A model generated the notes under the pieces. The model saw only the letters and a program-made list of their open reading frames with translations. It was not told where the DNA came from and ran no database searches. From the NCBI GenBank assembly GCA_036339295.1, contig JAYZBK010000087.1:1-7744 (forward strand): a stretch of DNA of 7,744 nucleotides, written 5' to 3'. Both the position numbers and the translations under genes were made by a program. This stretch comes from GCA-002862325 sp036339295. Lineage in GTDB: Bacteria > Planctomycetota > Phycisphaerae > Phycisphaerales > SM1A02. Positions 1 to 5,846 of this stretch are shown here, one piece after another (the stretch's first letter is position 1; each line of letters starts with the position of its first letter).

Positions 1-213
1 CCAGGCGGCGGTCTCGCCCGCCTCGATTCCGGCCGTCGTCGAACCGACGAGGTCGGGCGGGCCGGGCTCGACCGCCTTCGCATCGGAGCCCGCGGAATCG
101 CCGCCGCCTTCCCCGCATCCGAGGAGCGACGCGACCGCCAGGACGAGGGTGCCCGCGCATCGCGGCATCGGGATCCCGACGCCGAGGAGGGATCGTCTCG
201 ACCAGGTGCTCAT
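1..213 (-). CDS. Lipoprotein of unknown function, N-terminal 71 residues only (gene runs off the left edge)
   Basis: The first 71 codons are visible. They encode an arginine-containing N-terminus (SRRSLL, residues 5-10, faintly like a twin-arginine motif), a hydrophobic stretch at about residues 22-32, and a lipobox LLGC with the lipidated cysteine at residue 33. After it comes a Gly/Ser/Asp-rich linker, as in exported lipoproteins. The start is supported in two ways. Its ATG overlaps the stop of the upstream TPR gene as ATGA, and a GGAG lies 8 bases upstream (222-225, minus strand). A second in-frame ATG at codon 16 would give a more compact signal peptide but has a poorer ribosome site. The protein is probably translationally coupled to the TPR lipoprotein and placed in the same envelope compartment. 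No domain is visible before the edge, so no function is assigned. Lipoprotein status is fairly sure; identity is unknown. Confidence 0.72.
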   Translation of the reverse strand, partial: MSTWSRRSLLGVGIPMPRCAGTLVLAVASLLGCGEGGGDSAGSDAKAVEPGPPDLVGSTTAGIEAGETAAW

Positions 214-1724
214 CCGCCGGACTCCGCGATGTACCTCGCCGTCCTCGCGACCCCGGGGTGCCCCGGCATCGCCTGTCGACACCCTTCAAGCAGGCGACGG
301 GCATCCTCGGTCCTGCCGAGCGAGGCGAGTGCCCGCGCCTCGACGAGGGTGGCATCGACCGAGCGACCGAACGCCTGGTTCATCCTTCGCATGAGATTCA
401 GCCCTTCGCGGGCGGACCCCGTCTCGACGAGGCAGTCGCCGACGGCGACGTGATACCTCGCCACCGACGGCTCGAGGTCGAGGCACTTCCGGAACGAGGG
501 CAGCGCCTCCGCCCAGGCCCCCACCGCGGCATGGGACCGACCGAGGAGTTCGTGGGATTCCGCGTCACCCGGCGCCAGCTCGATGCACCGGGTTCCCTCC
601 ATCCGTGCTCGGGCGACGCCCGTCCCTCCGGGCGGGACCGTCCGCATGGCGATCGCGAGGGAGGCGAGACCGGCCCGGAGCCTCGGGGCGGCCCAGTCGG
701 GTTCGTCGGCGATGATCGCATCAGCCTCCCTCAGGACCTCCTCGTGACGCCCGGCGATCGCGTTCACCACGACCCTCGAGAACCTGATCTCCCGTTCCGG
801 TCCGTAGATCGATTCCAGTTCGTCGCTCAGGGCGAGCGCCTCGTCGAGGCGCCCCTGGGAGGCGAGCCTCGCGACGTCCTGGATCCGCTGGTTGCGATCG
901 ACCCGGCCTTCCCGGATCTCGAGGATCCACGGGTGCACGAAGATCGGCCTGGTCTCCCCGGCGACCATCAGCTGTCGCGTGGCCTCGTCCGTCCGACCTG
1001 CGGCCTGCAGGGCGCGCCCGAGCAGGAAACGGCTCGCCTGGTCGGATGGGTCGGCCCGGACGAGCGGCTCGATGGATGCGAGCGCGGCCGCGGCATCCCC
1101 TTCGGCGAGCTGGACCATCACGAGCGCGTGCACGCCGGTGGTGTCCTGGGGGTCCAGCTGGAGCGCGGAGACCGCGAGCGCTTCCGCCTCCTCGAGCTCC
1201 CCCGCATCGAGCGCGAGTCCGGAGACCCACCAGGCGAGCGAGGCATCGCCGCGGTCGAGGTCGACCGCGCGACGAGCCGAGTCGAGGGCCGCCTCGATCT
1301 CGCCGGCGTTCTCCAACGCCACCGCGAGGACCAGGCGACGCCGAGGCGATTCCGGCGCGAGCTCCACGGCCCGACCGGCGGGATCGACCGCGAGGTCGTA
1401 GCGGGCGTGGGCGAGCCAGAGATCCGCGAGGGCCGCCCACGCGGCCGCGGATTCGGGCTCCGCGGTCGTCGCCCGGATCCGCTCGCGGGCCGACTCCAGC
1501 AGGACGGGATCCATCGTCTCGACATCGATGCCGTCGGGCAGGTCGACCTCCCCGGACGCGGTGGTGGCCGCCATCGGCTCCGTGACCGATCGACCGCCGG
1601 CCCCGGCGTCCCCGCAACCGAGCGGCAGGAGGGTCGCGAGGAGGATGCCGGCCGGCGAAACCCGGCACCGCCCGCGGGGCCGCGACGTGGGTCGAGATCG
1701 GGACGACGGTCCATGGATTCTCAT
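210..1724 (-). CDS. TPR-repeat lipoprotein (tetratricopeptide repeat protein)
   Basis: The gene encodes 504 residues. The N-terminus is long and arginine-rich (about 1-22), followed by a hydrophobic segment (24-35) and a Cys at 37 in the context LPLGC. This resembles a lipobox, although Pro at -3 is not the consensus. A low-complexity linker follows to about residue 70. From about residue 75 to the end the protein is almost all TPR-like 34-residue helical pairs. The clearest lie at about 92-261, 283-345 and 386-490, with repeated patterns such as LADLWLAHARYDLA, LGRALQAAGRTDEA and LGRSHAAVGAWAEAL. The stretch 262-282 breaks the repeat pattern. TPR arrays are protein-binding scaffolds, and no catalytic motif is visible. 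The ATG at 1724 has AGGAG about 10 bases upstream. The stop overlaps the next lipoprotein start by 4 bases, so the two form an operon. The binding partner is unknown; that downstream lipoprotein is the obvious candidate. Confidence 0.88.
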   Translation of the reverse strand: MRIHGPSSRSRPTSRPRGRCRVSPAGILLATLLPLGCGDAGAGGRSVTEPMAATTASGEVDLPDGIDVETMDPVLLESARERIRATTAEPESAAAWAALADLWLAHARYDLAVDPAGRAVELAPESPRRRLVLAVALENAGEIEAALDSARRAVDLDRGDASLAWWVSGLALDAGELEEAEALAVSALQLDPQDTTGVHALVMVQLAEGDAAAALASIEPLVRADPSDQASRFLLGRALQAAGRTDEATRQLMVAGETRPIFVHPWILEIREGRVDRNQRIQDVARLASQGRLDEALALSDELESIYGPEREIRFSRVVVNAIAGRHEEVLREADAIIADEPDWAAPRLRAGLASLAIAMRTVPPGGTGVARARMEGTRCIELAPGDAESHELLGRSHAAVGAWAEALPSFRKCLDLEPSVARYHVAVGDCLVETGSAREGLNLMRRMNQAFGRSVDATLVEARALASLGRTEDARRLLEGCRQAMPGHPGVARTARYIAESGG

Positions 1725-1804
1725 GCGGTGACGGCTCCTGGGAGGAACAGGCGACGGACACGCCGCCGTCCTGTCTCCACTCTCGTCGAGGATAGCCTTC
1801 CATC
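1725..1804. promoter_or_regulatory. Divergent intergenic region with overlapping -10-like boxes
   Basis: This 80-base gap separates the minus-strand TPR gene from the plus-strand lipoprotein gene, so it must hold promoters for both unless transcripts enter from elsewhere. Reading minus, TATCCT (1794-1789) is a -10-like hexamer that would give a leader of roughly 58 bases. Reading plus, TAGCCT (1793-1798) overlaps it and ends 6 bases before the ATG at 1805. No convincing TTGACA-like -35 is seen at the expected spacing for either. The positions are visible; the promoter roles are inferred and weak. Confidence 0.3.
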
Positions 1805-2359
1805 ATGAAACGTCGACCCTTGAATCCCGCCGCCATGCTCGCGGGGCTGCTTGTCCTCGCCGGCTGCGACACCGCGTCGCCCGACCGCGACCCGCTGGGG
1901 GAGCCGTTCCCCGAGGTGCTCGGACGAGATCTCGATGATCGGGAGATCAGCCTCCCCGGCGATCGGGCCGGTGCTCCCTGGATCGCGATGATCGGGTACG
2001 TGCAGGCGGCGCAGTTCGACATCGACCGCTGGATGCTGGGGATGCTCCAGGTCGAGGCCGAGGTGCCGGTCGTGGAGATCCCCGCCGTCGGCGGGTGGTT
2101 CCCGGCGACCTTCCTGCAGGAGACGATCGACGACGGCATGAGGGCGGGCATTCCCCGCGAGTCCTGGGACGGCGTGATCACGCTGTACGGGGACGATGCC
2201 CGACGGGTCCGGGACCTCACGGGCACCGGGCACCCGCGGAACGCCCGCGTCCTGCTGCTCGACCGGGAAGGAACGATCCGCTGGTTCTGGGACGAGGGGT
2301 ACTCGCCGGCGAGGCTCCTCGAACTGGTCGAGACGGCGAGGGACCTCGGAACCGAGTGA
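1805..2359 (+). CDS. Small lipoprotein, probable thioredoxin-like fold (QFDIDRW family)
   Basis: The gene encodes 184 residues. A classic lipoprotein signal is present: MKRR at the start, a hydrophobic segment at about 9-20, and lipobox LAGC with Cys21. The mature part opens with a redoxin-like phrase (GEPFPEVLGRDLDDREISLP, residues 32-51). It then has APWIAMIGYVQAAQ (57-70), QFDIDRW (70-76), a GMRAGIP motif (111-117), a VITLYGD strand (124-130) and NARVLLLDREGTIRWFWDEGYS (146-167). The last motif resembles the C-terminal strands of a thioredoxin fold. From memory, a family of exported bacterial proteins shares these motifs and may be distantly related to redoxin or Atp10-type proteins, but I am not sure of that link. 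There is no CXXC, and Cys21 is the only cysteine, so a thiol-redox role is unlikely. GAGGA lies 12 bases before the ATG, which is rather far. The next gene begins 28 bases after the stop. Confidence 0.82.
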   Translation: MKRRPLNPAAMLAGLLVLAGCDTASPDRDPLGEPFPEVLGRDLDDREISLPGDRAGAPWIAMIGYVQAAQFDIDRWMLGMLQVEAEVPVVEIPAVGGWFPATFLQETIDDGMRAGIPRESWDGVITLYGDDARRVRDLTGTGHPRNARVLLLDREGTIRWFWDEGYSPARLLELVETARDLGTE

Positions 2360-2373
2360 ACGCCGTCGGCCCG

Positions 2374-2379
2374 TATACT
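2374..2379 (+). promoter_or_regulatory. Candidate -10 box TATACT just before the CoxG-like gene
   Basis: TATACT matches five of six bases of TATAAT and stands out in this G+C-rich sequence. It ends 8 bases before the ATG at 2388, so a transcript started from it would have almost no leader. No good -35 is visible about 17 bases upstream. Chance occurrence is possible. Confidence 0.35.
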
Positions 2380-2387
2380 CGTCGTCC

Positions 2388-2861
2388 ATGTCGAAGCACG
2401 AACCATTCAGCGGAACCGAGATCCTCGATGCCCCGCGGCACGAGGTCCACGCCTTCCTCGTCGACCTCGACCGTCTCGTCGCCATCGTGCCGGGACTGGT
2501 GAAGAAGGAGATCGGCGAGGACGGCATCTGTCGGACGACCATCCGCCCGGGCTTCAGCTTCATCAAGGCGAACCTCAAGCAGGACTTCGAGGTCATCGAC
2601 CACGTCCCGCACGAGAAGGTCGTGGTGGGCGTCGAGGCCAAGGGGATCGGCACGAAGTTCGGCGTGAAGTCGACGCTCGATCTCGTCCCCCACGAGGACG
2701 ATCGGACGAGGCTGGACTGGGAGGCCGAGATCGTCCACATGTCCGGGCTCGTCGCCGCGGTCGGGACGACCATCATCCGCGCCGCGGCCGACCAGGTCAT
2801 CAAGCAGGGGTTCGAGGCGATGCGGAAGGCCATCGCCGAGGCCAACCCCCGGACCGACTGA
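2388..2861 (+). CDS. CoxG-like SRPBCC-family protein (polyketide cyclase / lipid-binding fold)
   Basis: The gene encodes 157 residues, the usual length for a single-domain SRPBCC (START-like) protein. The order fits the CoxG subfamily. It has an N-terminal strand FSGTEILDAPRHEV (7-20), then the helix-turn DLDRLVAIVPG ending in the characteristic PG (35-36). Next come several beta strands with alternating hydrophobic residues, a TRLDWEAEI strand (107-115) and a long C-terminal helix (about 121-151). In the family this fold makes a hydrophobic cavity for lipids or other ligands; CoxG itself is tied to maturation or membrane anchoring of CO dehydrogenase. No CO dehydrogenase gene is visible here, so the role is open. 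No signal peptide is seen, so it is probably cytoplasmic. The ATG at 2388 is chosen because upstream in-frame codons overlap the preceding gene and encode Arg/Ser/Gly-rich non-family sequence. No Shine-Dalgarno is visible. Confidence 0.85.
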   Translation: MSKHEPFSGTEILDAPRHEVHAFLVDLDRLVAIVPGLVKKEIGEDGICRTTIRPGFSFIKANLKQDFEVIDHVPHEKVVVGVEAKGIGTKFGVKSTLDLVPHEDDRTRLDWEAEIVHMSGLVAAVGTTIIRAAADQVIKQGFEAMRKAIAEANPRTD

Positions 2862-2887
2862 GCACCCGGGGCTCCACCGCGCATGAA

Positions 2888-2914
2888 CACGCCCCGGCCG
2901 AAGGCCGGGGCGTG
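2888..2914. terminator. Perfect 12-bp hairpin between convergent genes, probable bidirectional terminator
   Basis: The arms CACGCCCCGGCC (2888-2899) and GGCCGGGGCGTG (2903-2914) are exact reverse complements around a GAA loop. The element lies between the stop of the CoxG-like gene (2861, plus) and the stop of the acyl-CoA dehydrogenase gene (2946, minus), where a shared terminator is expected. The run of T after the stem is poor on both strands (CGTCGTTT on plus, TTCATG on minus). It may therefore act by stem strength, or protect mRNA 3' ends. Confidence 0.72.
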
Positions 2915-2945
2915 CGTCGTTTCATGGACGGTCGTACGGCGAGGA

Positions 2946-4175
2946 TCAACCGAAGGCGGCGAACTCCTTGCCGAGGAGATGGGCGCCCATCTTGAGCTGC
3001 ATGATCTCGTCGGTCCCCTCGTAGATCCGGCAGACCCGGACGTCCTGGAGGTGGCGGAACGGGCGATAGAGCTCGCTCCATCCGCGGCCGCCGAAGACCT
3101 GGACGGCCCGATCGACCGCCTCCCACGCGGCGTTGCTGGCCCAGTACTTGGCCTGCGCGACGACGTAGTCCGCGTCGGCGAGCTTCTGCTTGTCGCCCGG
3201 CGCGTCGTCGGAGGCCTCCTTCGCCAGCGCGGCCCGCTCGATCATCGCATCGGCGGTGGCCCGCATGATCTCGATCCGGGCGATGTGCTGCTGCACGAGC
3301 TGGTGCTTGCCGATCGGCTTTCCGTGCTGCTCCCGCTCCCGGGCGTACCGGACGCACTCGTCGAGGCAGTCCTCGATGGTGCCCAGGCAGCCCGAGGCGA
3401 CGGAGAGTCGGCCGGAGACCAGCGTGTGCATCGCGATCCGGAAGCCGTTGCCCTCGCCCCCGAGCATGTTGTCGCCCGAGATCGGGTGCTCCGTCATCTC
3501 GAACATGGCGGTGTCGGAGGTGTACATGCCGGGCTTCGCGTGAAGCGCCTCCGCCTCGAAGCTGTCGCCGGCGGTGTCGACGATGAAGGCGCTCATCCGT
3601 CGCTCCGGCCCCTCGACGCCCTCCGGGAACGCGAAGACGATCACCGCGTCGGCGATCGAGCCGTTCGAGATGAGGTACTTCACCCCGTTGAGGATGAACT
3701 TGTCGCCCTCGCGACGCCAGGTGCAGGTGCCCTCGAGCGGGTTCGAGCCCGCATCGGGTTCGGTGAGGCCGAAGGCGAGCGTGCAGTCCCCGCGGCACGA
3801 GGCCGGCAGGTAGCGATCCTTCTGCTCCTCGGTGCCGTACTTGAGGATGGGGTACTGGCCGATCGAGGTCTGGCCGCTGAAGAACGTCCGGACGCCGGTG
3901 CCCTCGCGGTTGATGCGGGCGAGCATCCGCGCGTAGGTCAGGCTGTCGACCCCGCGGCCTCCGTATCGCTTCGGGAGGGGCATGCCGAGAAGATCGTGCT
4001 TCTGGGCGAGTTCGCGGATCGCCGGGTTCGGCTCGTGCTCGAGGTAGCAGATCTCCTCGATCGGACGGATCTCCTCGCAGTAGGCCTCGACGTCCGCGAT
4101 CAGCTTCGCGGTCTCCTCGGCCGTCGCCTTGTCCGAACCGGCCGCGGGCGCCGCCATTGTGTCAACGTGGTTCAC
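2946..4175 (-). CDS. Acyl-CoA dehydrogenase (FAD flavoenzyme)
   Basis: From a GTG at 4175 the protein is 409 residues, against about 380-400 for the family. It catalyses alpha,beta-dehydrogenation of an acyl-CoA, passing electrons to FAD and then to electron-transfer flavoprotein, in the cytoplasm. The N-terminal helical domain runs to about 130. Signature one reads AFGLTEPDAGSN (134-145), with Asn145 where Asp is usual. The middle beta domain runs to about 240. The C-terminal helical domain has GRLSVASG (255-262), RYAREREQHGKPIGKHQ (276-292) and QVFGGRGW (359-366). IYEGTDE (384-390) holds the probable catalytic base Glu386. GTG 4175 has GGAG 6 bases upstream (4185-4182). ATG 4157 (403 residues) and ATG 4223 lack a well-placed ribosome site. 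The gene is transcribed alone, convergent with the CoxG-like gene and divergent from the sugar dehydrogenase. Substrate chain length cannot be read from the sequence; a glutaryl-CoA or short-branched role is possible but unproven. Confidence 0.93.
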   Translation of the reverse strand: MNHVDTMAAPAAGSDKATAEETAKLIADVEAYCEEIRPIEEICYLEHEPNPAIRELAQKHDLLGMPLPKRYGGRGVDSLTYARMLARINREGTGVRTFFSGQTSIGQYPILKYGTEEQKDRYLPASCRGDCTLAFGLTEPDAGSNPLEGTCTWRREGDKFILNGVKYLISNGSIADAVIVFAFPEGVEGPERRMSAFIVDTAGDSFEAEALHAKPGMYTSDTAMFEMTEHPISGDNMLGGEGNGFRIAMHTLVSGRLSVASGCLGTIEDCLDECVRYAREREQHGKPIGKHQLVQQHIARIEIMRATADAMIERAALAKEASDDAPGDKQKLADADYVVAQAKYWASNAAWEAVDRAVQVFGGRGWSELYRPFRHLQDVRVCRIYEGTDEIMQLKMGAHLLGKEFAAFG

Positions 4176-4242
4176 GATCGACTCCGTGGTTGATGATTCC
4201 CGCCGTCGTGCAGACCCAGACATCCGCGTCGCGGGACTTTCA

Positions 4243-4248
4243 AGGTTA
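4243..4248 (-). promoter_or_regulatory. Candidate -10 box TAACCT for the acyl-CoA dehydrogenase gene
   Basis: Read on the minus strand the hexamer is TAACCT, in the context GCTAACCTTG. It lies 67 bases upstream of the GTG start, with the dyad at 4263-4280 covering the place where a -35 would be. It matches the consensus only moderately, and no recognisable -35 is present. Confidence 0.25.
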
Positions 4249-4262
4249 GCACGCTCCTGTCC

Positions 4263-4280
4263 GGGAATCGGTCGATTCCC
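4263..4280. promoter_or_regulatory. Perfect 8-bp inverted repeat, operator candidate
   Basis: The arms GGGAATCG and CGATTCCC are exact reverse complements separated by GT. The 18-base size and two-base centre suit a site for a dimeric regulator of the TetR, GntR or MarR kind better than a terminator, since there is no T-tract and it precedes a gene start. It overlaps the expected -35 region of the minus-strand promoter candidate. The symmetry is seen; the regulator is unknown. Confidence 0.4.
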
Positions 4281-4358
4281 CGGGGCGCCGTTGAATTTGA
4301 TCGTTACCGGCAGGCGTCGGGGCGGCGACCGCGGGAACGGCGCGGCAACTCCCTGCAT

Positions 4359-4378
4359 GGCGGTCGCGATCGACCGCC
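4359..4378. promoter_or_regulatory. Second perfect 8-bp inverted repeat, operator candidate
   Basis: The arms GGCGGTCG (4359-4366) and CGACCGCC (4371-4378) are exact reverse complements around CGAT. The dyad ends 4 bases before the extended -10-like element at 4383 and so covers the -35 position of that promoter candidate. Its arms are G+C-rich, so chance symmetry is more likely than for the 4263 dyad. Confidence 0.35.
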
Positions 4379-4382
4379 GGAC

Positions 4383-4391
4383 TGGTACATT
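4383..4391 (+). promoter_or_regulatory. Candidate extended -10 (TGG then TACATT) for the sugar dehydrogenase gene
   Basis: TG, one base, then TACATT gives an extended -10 arrangement about 80 bases before the GTG start at 4473. TACATT keeps the key TA and final T of the consensus. No -35 match is visible, which is tolerated in extended -10 promoters. Confidence 0.35.
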
Positions 4392-4472
4392 GCGTGGTCC
4401 GGGTGCAGGACCGCCCGGACGGCGCCGAGGACGCGTCGAGGAATCACGGATCCGCCCTTCCGAGAGAGCCCT

Positions 4473-5831
4473 GTGAGCACCAGCACCATGAGCATGGCCG
4501 AGCAGCTTGCCGCGAAGATCGAGAACGGCACCGCCGTCGTCGGGATCGTCGGCCTCGGTTACGTCGGACTTCCCCTGGCCCACGCCCTGCACCGCGGCGG
4601 GATGCCCGTCGTCGGCTTCGACGTGGACCAGCGCAAGATCGATGCGATCGGCGCGAGGGAGAACTACCTGAAGCATCTCGGGGACGAGATGGTCGAGGAT
4701 CTCGCGTCGAGCGACCGATTCTCGGCCACGACCGACTTCGGTCGGCTCGGCGAGTGCGACGTGATCCTCATCGCGGTTCCGACGCCGCTGGGCGCCCACC
4801 AGGAACCCGATCTCTCCTACATCACGATCACCGCCGAACACATCGGGCGATCCCTTCGCCCCGGACAGCTCGTCGTGCTCGAATCGACGACCTACCCGCG
4901 GACGACCCGGGACGAGATGCTCCCGGTGATGATGAAGCACGCCCCCGAGTCCGCGAAGGGTCTCGAGGTGGGCAGGGATCTCTTCGTCGCCTTCAGCCCG
5001 GAACGCGAGGATCCGGGGCGGAAGGACCACTCCACGAGCACGATCCCCAAGCTCGTGGGAGGTCTCGACGAGCATTCGACCCGGCTCGCCGCCATGGTCT
5101 ACCGAAAGGGCATCGCCGACGTCGTCGAGGTCTCCTCGGCGGAGGTCGCCGAGAGCGCGAAGCTCCTCGAGAACATCTTCCGGGCGGTCAACATCGCCCT
5201 CGTCAACGAGATGAAGACCGTCCTCCAGCGGATGGACATCGACATCTGGGAGGTCGTCCGCGCCGCGAGCACCAAGCCCTTCGGCTTCATGCCCTTCTAT
5301 CCCGGGCCGGGACTCGGCGGGCACTGCATCCCGATCGATCCCTTCTACCTGACGTGGAAGGCCAAGGAGGTGGGCTGCAACACCCGGTTCATCGAGCTGG
5401 CCGGCGAGGTCAACACCGCGATGCCGCACTACGTGGTGGACCGGGTCGCGTGGGCGCTGAACGAGCAAGGCAAGCCCGTCAAGGGCTCGCGGATCCTCGT
5501 GATGGGTCTCTCGTACAAGCCGGACGTCGACGACACCCGGGAGAGCCCTTCGTTCGAGCTGATCCAGCTCCTGGAGGAGCGGGGTGCGGATGTCGAGTAC
5601 AGCGACCCCCACATCCCGATCACGCCCCGCGTTCGTCGCCACGACCTGAAGATGACGAGCGTCGATCTCACGGCGGAGAACCTGGCGACCTTCGACTGCG
5701 TGCTCGTGTCGACGAACCATGCGGCCTTCGACTACGAGACGGTGGCGAAGCACGCGAAGCTCGTCGTGGACACGCGAGACGCGATGCGGGCCCACCACGA
5801 CGAGATGGGCGACCGGATCGTGCTGGCCTGA
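4473..5831 (+). CDS. wbpA: Nucleotide-sugar dehydrogenase, WbpA-type (probable UDP-N-acetylglucosamine 6-dehydrogenase)
   Basis: The gene encodes 452 residues, the normal length for the UDP-glucose/GDP-mannose dehydrogenase family. These cytoplasmic enzymes oxidise C6 of a UDP-sugar to the uronic acid with two NAD+. The N-terminal Rossmann domain has GLGYVG (27-32) and FDVD (49-52), followed by VPTP (102-105) and STTYP (138-142). The central domain has SPEREDPG (175-182) and ESAKLLENIFRAVN (227-240). The catalytic Cys285 lies in GPGLGGHCIPIDPFYLTWKA (277-296). The C-terminal domain has GLSYKPDVDDTRESPS (345-360). The FYPGPGLGGHCIPIDPFYL and SPEREDPG wording is typical of the WbpA/TviB branch rather than classic Ugd, so UDP-GlcNAc is the likeliest substrate; UDP-glucose or UDP-GalNAc are alternatives. 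The GTG start at 4473 has a GAGAGAG 4-6 bases upstream; ATGs at 4488 and 4494 have none. The product would feed surface polysaccharide, but no glycosyltransferase lies nearby. Confidence 0.92.
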   Translation: MSTSTMSMAEQLAAKIENGTAVVGIVGLGYVGLPLAHALHRGGMPVVGFDVDQRKIDAIGARENYLKHLGDEMVEDLASSDRFSATTDFGRLGECDVILIAVPTPLGAHQEPDLSYITITAEHIGRSLRPGQLVVLESTTYPRTTRDEMLPVMMKHAPESAKGLEVGRDLFVAFSPEREDPGRKDHSTSTIPKLVGGLDEHSTRLAAMVYRKGIADVVEVSSAEVAESAKLLENIFRAVNIALVNEMKTVLQRMDIDIWEVVRAASTKPFGFMPFYPGPGLGGHCIPIDPFYLTWKAKEVGCNTRFIELAGEVNTAMPHYVVDRVAWALNEQGKPVKGSRILVMGLSYKPDVDDTRESPSFELIQLLEERGADVEYSDPHIPITPRVRRHDLKMTSVDLTAENLATFDCVLVSTNHAAFDYETVAKHAKLVVDTRDAMRAHHDEMGDRIVLA

Positions 5832-5846
5832 GGCCCGCCACGGGCC
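5832..5846 (+). terminator. Short GC hairpin directly after the sugar dehydrogenase stop, weak terminator candidate
   Basis: The arms GGCCCG (5832-5837) and CGGGCC (5841-5846) pair perfectly around CCA, starting at the base after the stop codon. No T-run follows. The position suits a terminator or 3' stabiliser, but six G/C pairs are not rare in this composition. Confidence 0.3.

Larger units (their letters stand above)
4176..4472. other. Divergent intergenic region, 297 bases, without a credible gene
   Basis: This separates the acyl-CoA dehydrogenase gene (minus) from the sugar dehydrogenase gene (plus). It is locally more A/T-rich than its flanks around 4230-4310. It contains two perfect inverted repeats (4263-4280 and 4359-4378), a minus-strand -10-like TAACCT (4248-4243) and a plus-strand extended -10-like element (4383-4391). 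No reading frame in it has family-like content. It is best read as a two-way regulatory region. Confidence 0.6.

Noticed and set aside
258..1808. Long open frame on the plus strand opposite the TPR gene
   Set aside because: It is the antisense shadow of a clear TPR protein in G+C-rich DNA. Its product is Arg/Pro/Gly/Asp-rich without any family motif.
2196..2387. Upstream extension of the CoxG-like gene by 64 codons
   Set aside because: The extension overlaps the lipoprotein gene in another frame and encodes Arg/Ser/Gly-rich sequence unlike the family. The ATG at 2388 gives the normal SRPBCC length.
721..2406. Long minus-strand open frame running across the divergent gap and the thioredoxin-like lipoprotein gene
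   Set aside because: It crosses two real genes in the wrong frame or strand and has low-complexity Arg/Ser/Gly composition, with no ribosome site supporting it.
2883..4193. Plus-strand open frame opposite acyl-CoA dehydrogenase
   Set aside because: It is antisense to a well-conserved enzyme, begins next to the terminator hairpin, and has no recognisable motif.
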